Assembly (NCBI GenBank): GCA_000969725.1
Contig: JXSR01S007528.1
Length of the DNA stretch: 26,016 nucleotides
Source: Ophiothrix spiculata
Lineage: Eukaryota; Echinodermata; Ophiuroidea; Amphilepidida; Ophiotrichidae
Strand: one strand, 5' to 3'
Shown: positions 18,974-26,016 of the stretch, piece after piece
Layout: the number at the start of each line of letters is the position of its first letter
Numbering within the stretch: the first letter of the stretch is position 1
Notes under the pieces: generated by a model
Told to the model about the DNA's origin: nothing
Seen by the model: only the letters and a program-made list of their open reading frames with translations
Databases searched by the model: none
Translations under genes and position numbers: made by a program

Positions 18974-19194
18974 AGATACAGCATTTTGATAACATACGGC
19001 GATACTTACAAATAAACCTAGACTCAGTATATCAGTCTTACAAAAACTGCACACGCGCTTCACTGTGTTGGTTTGTGACGACTGATTCACATTGCTTGAA
19101 AAAATACGAGCACTTTTTATTAGCTTTATTTATGACGTCTGACTTATGAATAAACAATCATTATTTACTACTTTAGACTGCGTCATGTTTTGCG
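18974..19194. other. Stretch without identifiable gene
   Basis: AT-rich. A minus-strand frame spanning 18860-19090 crosses the MITE terminal repeat and is not a gene. Confidence 0.45.
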
Positions 19195-19345
19195 TACTTG
19201 AATGCTAACTTACGCACCGCGCGCGCGGTGCCCGTGAAACGCTCGTTATCGCGCACGCAATTTTGCAATCATAGAATGCACTGCTTTGTCTCGCTGAGGA
19301 GTGAATTTGCCGATGGTTTTTGCTTTTATTCTTGAAAAGGTAAGA
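19195..19345 (+). promoter_or_regulatory. CpG-rich patch with possible tiny first exon
   Basis: A CpG cluster at about 19195-19262 includes a perfect 18-bp palindrome (GCACCGCGCGCGCGGTGC, 19214-19231). About 50 bp further on an ATG at 19313 opens nine codons (MVFAFILEK) that end exactly at a consensus splice donor, AAG|GTAAGA (19337-19345). This is what a promoter plus first coding exon could look like, but the exon is too short to test by composition, and no second exon is visible downstream. Confidence 0.2.
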
Positions 19346-19590
19346 ATTGTGCAATTTTTAATATAGCTATAATTATCCTGCATGGCTAGTGGTTTATTAA
19401 ATGTAGAAAATGTGTTACTAAGTGTTGTAAATTAAGTAAAATGAAGCAAAATATGTTACGAAAATTAGTCAAAGTGGTGAAGCAAGATGGCGACTTTGAA
19501 AAAACTTTTTGGGAGGTATTCAAATTTTTTGAATAAATTACAATTATTGATGAGACTGAACGTCATCATACAAAGTCATGATCGATTAGT

Positions 19591-19630
19591 CTTTACTGCG
19601 CAGAATCCTTCTCTACTGCGCAGAATCGTG
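19591..19630 (+). repeat. 20-bp tandem duplication
   Basis: Two units, CTTTACTGCGCAGAATCCTT and CTCTACTGCGCAGAATCGTG, lie head to tail. The shared ACTGCGCAGAATC core contains the palindrome TGCGCA. Confidence 0.9.
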
Positions 19631-19650
19631 GCACCGTAAACACGGTGCCA
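19629..19650. repeat. Perfect 9-bp hairpin
   Basis: TGGCACCGT, a 4-nt AAAC loop, then ACGGTGCCA. No T run follows immediately, so it is not presented as a terminator. The GCACCG/CGGTGC words repeat the theme of the palindrome at 19214. Confidence 0.9.
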
Positions 19651-19679
19651 AGTGCTCGCCTTTTTTTCACATAAGTTTT

Positions 19680-19746
19680 CCAGTCGCCAAATGGCCCGAA
19701 CAACAGGAAGTGAGGGAGACCTCATTTGGCGACTGGTGGATCCAGT
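19680..19746. repeat. Perfect 14-bp inverted repeat
   Basis: CCAGTCGCCAAATG at 19680-19693 is exactly inverted at 19733-19746, with 39 bp between. It may be the ends of a very small MITE, but no flanking duplication is present. Confidence 0.85.
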
Positions 19747-22700
19747 CTACAAATTAACCTATCAAGTTTCTAACACCAAATCCTCCGAGTTATAGATTAG
19801 ATTGATCTTATTTCTTATCTATTGACTGATATTTCATAAGGCTCAAGAATGAATTTGTGGAGGTTTACAAAATAAAGACGCTATACAGTATTATACGAAT
19901 AACGAATATTATAGGTTTAATGGCAAGACTATATTCTTGAAATGAAAAATGAAACAGACAAAGCCTTGGCACCGCTGTTTCATTTATTAACTGTTTTTGA
20001 CAAAATGCATTGTTACAAGAAATGAAGGTTGGTCCTAAAAACTGTTCTAATTAGTTCGGAATTAGGTGTTGAACTGTCAATTTGTTTCCGTTTTTCCTTT
20101 TGTTTCCTCAGAAATGCATAATTTTCATCCTATGCTTTGAGATGTCATCATTGGTGGTAGATTTTTAATCGAAAAGGCATGTTATTGTAGTTTTAAGGGT
20201 CCTTTTCATTTAGTTGTTTTGATTAATGTGTTTGTTTTCTTCTGTATTTTTTATGTTTATCCGATATGTAGTGTATATCAGTAAGAAAGACAAAAACTCG
20301 TCGTTTTACTTTGATTTATGCTAGTGACAAATTAATTGTGCACACTTAATATGTCCTTTTCTATTTATAAAGCATGTCACTTTGACCTTTGAGAACACTA
20401 ATACCAAGACAATTTGTACGGTTATGTGTTCTTAAGACGCCCATTTCTTCTCTTAATGATATACCTAGACAGCAAAATAATTAAGAACAATATTAGAATA
20501 TTTGAGTTTGCCGTCAATCTATTTAAATACCGGTGGGGATAGTCCCACTTTCATTTCAGAGGTAACAGATATAGATCTTGTTTGTAGTCTGAATTTTCAT
20601 GTAGAACCCGCAATCTTACTCTGAGGGACAACAAATTCGTAAGATTTAAACTGGCTATAACATTGAAACGAAAAACAAAGTATGAAACAGTATGTTCTTT
20701 GAAAAGAGTTTTTGCTTGTGGCATTTAAAACAGCTGATTTCGATTTGTGGATTGTAAAATAATTTGTTTTAACACTCTTCGTGCAATGACACTTTCAAAG
20801 ATAACCATTTAAACCAAACATCGAGAGAGTACATTATCCCTTAGGCAATGAGTATTGTAAAAGTATACTAGGTTTACGGTTGTTATATTTTCGGAGTAAA
20901 TAGGAAAGAAAGAAATCGGTTCTGTGTACTAAAGCAAAATATGTAACTAAAGGACGCTTGAAGAACCGTAAATTGCCCCGAGGTAAATGTGTTCTGATAT
21001 TCAACAGAATCTTTACATTTATGAAAGTTTTTGTGAGGTATGTTTTTTAAGACATAACATCAGGTAACCGATTTATTCAAAAAATATTATGAGTATTTGG
21101 AATCAAATCGTGTTACCTTTATTTTGTAAAATTTACAGCGCTATTTAATATATATGATTAATTTGCTCCAATATCTTATTTCAGAACTTTTTAAATTGAA
21201 ATAAAACTTTGTATCAAAATAAAGTTCATACCGTCCGTATAATTAAAATTTATAAGCATATACTGATCATTTTTATGTGAAATCTGAATCTTTATGATAT
21301 ATAGTATTAGAGCATAAAAAGAATGAATTAAGGAAAAAACTACATAATAATTACAGTTAAAATCATAATTGAAGAGAATATTTATTTTGGGATCATACTT
21401 TCATTAAAAACAAAAATTGTATATTACTAGCATTTTTATAAGATTTCACAGAAGCCTCAAATCGGCTTGCTTATATCCAGGCATTTTGGCCTCTGGTATC
21501 TCGTAACATGACAATTAATTTGCTAGATTTGTTTACCTTGTAGGCATAGCAATGCGATAGGTCCATGTCTGGGAATGATAGCAATTAAGGTTATTACGTA
21601 CGAGTATAAACTATGAAAGAGGATTTCCCTGCTTGCTTTATTGATACATGCTAAAACAATCTACAGAAGGACCTGTTCTTATTATTTTTTTAATTTAACC
21701 TAATAATTTTATATTTTTTTTCGAAAAGTGTTTGACTCTAAACACACTTCTCTTTCAAATTTGTGATTTTAATTGAGAAAATATGTTTTGTTTTGTTTTT
21801 TATGACCCGTGAAGTTGGGGCCTGTGATTTTGTTTTTCACTAAAATGACCGTAATAAAGGAGTATCTTAAAAGCCTTGGGTCATATTCGTTTGCGGTTTT
21901 ACACGACAGGAAATGATTTGTTAGGGGGAGGCCCCTCCCTTGGTAAGACATGACAATGAGTCATCTTATATACATTGATTTTGAAAAGTACCTGGCAACC
22001 CAACCTACCTAAAATAGTACCTAAACAATAATATAAATAGAAGAAAAGGCTCCAAAAATATTTAGAACTATTTTAGCAGCCCGCCCATTATAACCATTTA
22101 ATTTATATTTTATTTTGATGTATAATAATCGTGTAACAGTCATTATTTCCCTTAAGAACAATAGCACAGATGGGTAGATACAGCTCTGATTCTTTGAAGC
22201 TTTGATAGACAGTCACTTAATTGAGTGGATGGATTGACTTTGAAGCACCTAGAGTGCGTGATAAAAAAATAAAAAGATTTCAACTCTGTTACTTCTCACA
22301 ATTAGTAGCCTTTTACATGCTCTCCTTCCGAAGGCATTTTAGGTTTGAAGAACGTGTGTTAGGAGTTAATAATTTCCATTCAGTTTTCATTAATAATAAT
22401 GACCAATGTCAAACATAATGCATTGAATATGCTACGCGCAACATTGAAGAGTCTATTTAGGATTAAAAAAAACCCCACAATTTAGTCATTGGTATAAAGA
22501 TAATACGTGTACTACCTTTACTCAAATGTATCCATCAATAAATGCCCAAATTCATCATTTTTGAATCAACTCAAAGTATCAGCTGTCATACCTTAGCAGA
22601 TTATTCTTTAACCCATGTACATTTTTTCAATGTGACTGTCACATGATTGGTAATTCTTAACCCTCATCTATCATTCAATCATTTTCATGGTCAGGCACAA

Positions 22701-23155
22701 AATGCACAACCATTTGAAATCAATATTATTTAACTTGGCATAAATTGGTATTTGCTTATACCAACATGCAATGTTTATGTAATCTTATTACTGATTGGCC
22801 ATCAGGACTGGAGGAATTATCGCGGTATATATCAAAGGTCAGTTTTCAACTCAGAATGAAAAAAAGAAATATAAAATATTGCACGATATTATCATATTGT
22901 TTAAGAATGTTATCATTGATTATCACGACATTTCAAAAGTCAGTTTTTAAAAGAAATATCATATAATAGAAAGTGTCAGTATGAAACAAATTAAACTTTC
23001 ATATATAAATTAATTGAAATGAAAAAAAAAACCCAAAACAATAGACAAAAATTGATGCTCTGTAGTAAGGAAATTAAGCTACTCATGACATCGGTGCCAT
23101 CTATTGTTTCCCGCCTGGCATCTGTTGCCTAACAAGAAGTAGATGACAGATACCA
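19747..23155. other. Long AT-rich stretch with no supported gene
   Basis: Frames here are short and of AT-driven composition (for example minus 21769-21951, plus 22221-22418, plus 22745-22966). The last has a stretch ITDWPSGLEELSRYISK before GTCAGT, but no good acceptor and no family match. A 6-bp-stem hairpin (GGGAGG..CCTCCC) is at 21926-21939. I see no repeats or inverted repeats of note. Confidence 0.4.
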
Positions 23156-23435
23156 GCGGACCCTATTTCATTTTCGGACAGAAGGATAAATCAGTATCAA
23201 AAGTAGCCATTTTCCAGAAATAGGGTACTTTTTCAAACCTTAGTGTTCAAATGGTAAAGGTAAAATCCCAATTTAGGGTGTGAATAGGGGAAAAAGGGTA
23301 TATTTTGGCTTCAGCAAAACAAATCACATTTTAGGGGGTGGGGTGGGGTGTTGAAAAACTGTGGTCACGCTATGCCTGCAGCATTATACTTCGAGTGTCC
23401 CTACCCTCTTTTTTCATTTTCGGACTGGCGGACCC
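23156..23435 (+). repeat. Segment bounded by direct repeats with AGGGT words
   Basis: Direct copies of an ACCCT..TTTCATTTTCGGAC block lie at 23156-23179 and 23403-23424, and the word GCGGACCCT occurs at both outer edges. The interior has repeated TTTAGGG/ATAGGG words (about 23221, 23273, 23285, 23330). It looks like a degenerate minisatellite, comparable in style to the interiors at 15784 and 17914. Its nature is uncertain. Confidence 0.55.
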
Positions 23436-24142
23436 TTTTTTTCAAATAATAATTACATTCTATGAGTAACGTAATAGTGTTCTTTTTACTGATCATCAGA
23501 GAGCATCTGATTCATTATATCACCGGCATCCACTAAGACATATCATTGGTATCGACGGTTCAACATTATACGAAAGATGGAATAGTGTGCCCTTTTAGAG
23601 ATGTCATTTCATTTATTACAATTCAGATCAGTTGCTTATAACACCATAGAAACATTTAATATCGTTTATTTCGATCTCATTGACCCGACCTGCTTAAAAC
23701 AGATAAAATGATTATTTCCACGTGTAAATTCACCGAGACATAACCATAATGATAAATATTAATGTTATTATTAAATTTGAATTGTCTATTCTGTGCTAGC
23801 TGCAACGTAACAATATGAATGACAGAGAAAGGACATTTTATATTTTATATTCTAGCTATTAATGCAATTGGCGTTTGTAGCAGAAAATTGTTAGTTCATT
23901 GAGTTAAAAAAACACTTATACATGAAGCAAATGTTTGATAGTTCCTTTCCTATTTTGTAGTTTTTCAAGAAGATTGATTTGAAAAAGAAAAAAACTATCC
24001 CTAAATAAGAATTTAAACACATTTAAAAAATGATATTAACAATAATAAAACAGTTTCCAACTGCAGTAATCATTTCCAAATCACTTTATTTTGTCACGTT
24101 GAGTACTATTTTTAATAATAGATTAGATTAGATACATACTAC
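23436..24142. other. Stretch with no identifiable feature
   Basis: AT-rich. No open frame or repeat of note beyond short A and T runs. Confidence 0.45.
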
Positions 24143-24145
24143 TTA

Positions 24146-24404
24146 AGGCGAAATCATACTCGGCCTCCAAACAAAAATTTTCTACAAAACATTTGGTGGT
24201 GACGTCACCAAATATTTGCCATCGAACTTAAAGTATGAACGGGTAGCAATAGCAATTCAATAGCATGTGCAATCTAGCGCGAAATTTTATTAGGTCTCAA
24301 CTCGGTGTTGTAGTTATTTTGTTTGGAGTCACTCGTCATTTTAACGTCACCACCAAATGTTTGGTAGCGAAAATTTTGTTTGGAAGCCGACTATGTTTTC
24401 GGCC
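24146..24404. mobile_element. PIF/Harbinger-like MITE
   Basis: A 259-bp element flanked by TTA on both sides (24143-24145 and 24405-24407), the preferred 3-bp target of PIF/Harbinger transposons. Inverted arms of about 65 bp: left AGGCGAAATCATACTCGGC, right in reverse complement GGCCGAAAACATAGTCGGC, then a shared CCAAACAAAA..TTTT block and ACATTTGGTGGTGACGT. No coding capacity. Confidence 0.87.
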
Positions 24405-24407
24405 TTA

Positions 24408-24561
24408 CACATTTCGAATTGTGTAATATAACATGCCGCTACTAGTTAAACGGATTACTGGTCATAAAGGTCGTTAACCCAAAATTGAAATGAAGTCACC
24501 TATTCAGAAAAATAACCGTGATCGATAGTCAAAGGGTTCGCTAATCCAAAAATGAAAATAC
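24408..24561. other. Short spacer, nothing identified
   Basis: AT-rich spacer with no feature. Confidence 0.5.
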
Positions 24562-24737
24562 CATATTTTATTATTATTATTATCATTTCGAATAAAGGTG
24601 GTTTCAAATCACAATACAAAAGAGACTGTCTGATGTATTGTAAAAATATTGCAAGTTAACCTAAGAAATGCAATTATTCATCATACGGTATTTTATTATT
24701 ATTATTATTTCGAATAAAGGTGGTTTCAAAACAATAG
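24562..24737 (+). repeat. Duplicated (ATT)n block
   Basis: Two direct copies, about 24562-24617 and 24682-24737, each with TATTTTATTATTATTATTAT followed by TTCGAATAAAGGTGGTTTCA and an ACAATA word. Their spacing is about 120 bp. Each has a short (ATT)n microsatellite at the same internal place, so this is a duplication and not two independent microsatellites. Confidence 0.9.
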
Positions 24738-26016
24738 GTAAATAACTAATAATAAACAAATAAATGAATAAAAAAATTAGCGCTAGAATATTAAAAAACG
24801 TACAAATCAATATACTTTATTTATATACATGTATGCTTTTGCATGAGAAAAGAGTTATTAAACACTGCCAAGTGAAATGTCAAGAATTTCAAAAATCCCG
24901 ATATTGACTCTGATGTGTTAAATCCAACAAAATCCCAATACTCTAACTAAGATGTAGGACATGTCCCGCTTGACTTAACACAGTATGAGTTTCAGCCGTC
25001 TATTAGGTTACTTTAATTATTTTCTTACACTTTGCTTAACATAGTCGGTTTGCTTTGGACACTCTCTTAAACACCGCATATTTACTGACTCATATCACTT
25101 TCTGGGCAAATAAAGACCATAAAAAACTAGCGGTAAAATGTGTTTCTTTCTATCAATGACTACGAGGGGACCAGCCTATATGTGTTAGGGATATTTCATT
25201 GCGTTTATATTCAGAAATTAACAAATTTTAGAGTCTGTTTCTTGAAAAGTTGTTTAGAGTTGTCAACATATTGTACATTTAATAATTTGTGGGGTGCTCT
25301 GAAAAAATACGAGGAAATTCACGATTTTTAAAATTGAGTTTATTACATAGTTGAATTAGTCATATTCTAAGCTTTACGATGTTGTTATATCATACTTTAC
25401 CTTCACATTGTTCTAATTATTTTCAATAATAAGTTCATTATAAAAGTGGAAATTTTTACGTTTTATATAGTATAAAAAATTGATTGGTGATAGTTTAGAC
25501 ATCAAATTCAGGTACATAGAATTCTGAAGTTCAGAAAATATTTTGTCAATAAAAAATTTAACTTGTGTACTGAAGATCAATCGCAAATGTGGATTTATTT
25601 AAATGCAATTAAATCCTATAAGAGGATGACAAAGTTGTACTACTAAATTATACTTTCTCTTAATGTGAAAAAGTATGGTAAACATAAGAAGATATAGCTG
25701 ATTTTGTAATATGAACATTGCTGACGGCAGGTGTCACACTAATCGAGGACTCACACTTGAAACCATTAATCATGGGGAAAACAATTTTCTTAAATCAATA
25801 TTTAACCAAATGCCAAAATCCTTTCGAACACTAAATAACTCTTACAGACTAAAGAATCTAAAAGTGCTTTAAAATATTTTTACATTGCTTTGAAAAAAAA
25901 ATATTCCAAAACGTTTATTTTAAATGTCTTAGCTTGATGGATGTTTAATGAGAAAGTAAGACTTGATTGGCGACAAAAACAAAAGACATGTGTGACAATA
26001 TAGCAGACACTTTTCA
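24738..26016. other. AT-rich stretch to window end
   Basis: No gene recognised. A 63-codon plus frame at 25140-25331 has no family similarity that I know and no splice-site support. Confidence 0.4.

Noticed and set aside
18860-19090. 76-codon minus-strand frame
   Set aside because: It spans the right terminal repeat of the MITE at 18619-18965 and unrelated flank.
1-26016. CRISPR arrays, bacterial operons, phage or defence-gene clusters
   Set aside because: No regularly spaced repeats with unique spacers and no dense coding; the window is eukaryotic in character.

Overview
The window reads as AT-rich animal (metazoan) intergenic DNA, perhaps from a marine invertebrate. Three things point that way: there is no dense bacterial-style coding on either strand, there are microsatellites and a tRNA-derived SINE-like unit, and there is a crowd of eukaryotic cut-and-paste transposon relics. 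The exact phylum cannot be read from the sequence. No complete gene is visible, and almost every longer open frame is a shadow of a simple repeat or of a transposon end.

Layout: 1-1435 is plain AT-rich DNA. 1436-2160 (minus strand) holds short frames that look like a decayed, unrecognised protein gene. A 20-unit ACT microsatellite lies at 2615-2674 and a GC/CpG-rich island at about 3140-3345. From 3595 to 8209 there is a local repeat family in four copies (one old, two long and recent, one partial), together with a 58-bp tandem duplication and a 206-bp foldback. 4771-4840 is SINE-like. 8782-9076 (minus) holds a second unrecognised coding fragment. 10174-11227 is a decayed Tc1/mariner-type transposon with 118-119 bp terminal inverted repeats (TIRs), TA target duplications and a frameshifted transposase C-terminus.

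From 11.6 to 18.97 kb the window is a patchwork of short non-autonomous elements: a C-rich element with TAA repeats (11638-11832), an element packed with 18-bp palindromes (13235-13745), an element dense in GTAACGAC-type motifs (14299-14977), a minisatellite-bearing segment (15784-16117), a mariner relic (16158-16952) containing a near-perfect hairpin (16599-16795), a solo end of the 10-kb transposon family (17736-17821), an element with CCCGGGG ends (17914-18363), a pogo-like end (18396-18540) and an element with perfect 8-bp target duplications (18619-18965). One candidate exon with weak olfactomedin-like character sits at 12649-12799.

19.2-19.75 kb is CpG-rich and full of short perfect palindromes, and it includes a possible tiny first exon with a consensus splice donor. 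The rest, to 26016, is AT-rich with few features: a direct-repeat-bounded segment at 23156-23435, a TTA-flanked Harbinger-like MITE at 24146-24404 and a duplicated ATT-repeat block at 24562-24737. The sequences do not form a pathway. The coherent story is serial insertion and decay of transposons in a gene-poor region. I see no convincing new multi-gene system.
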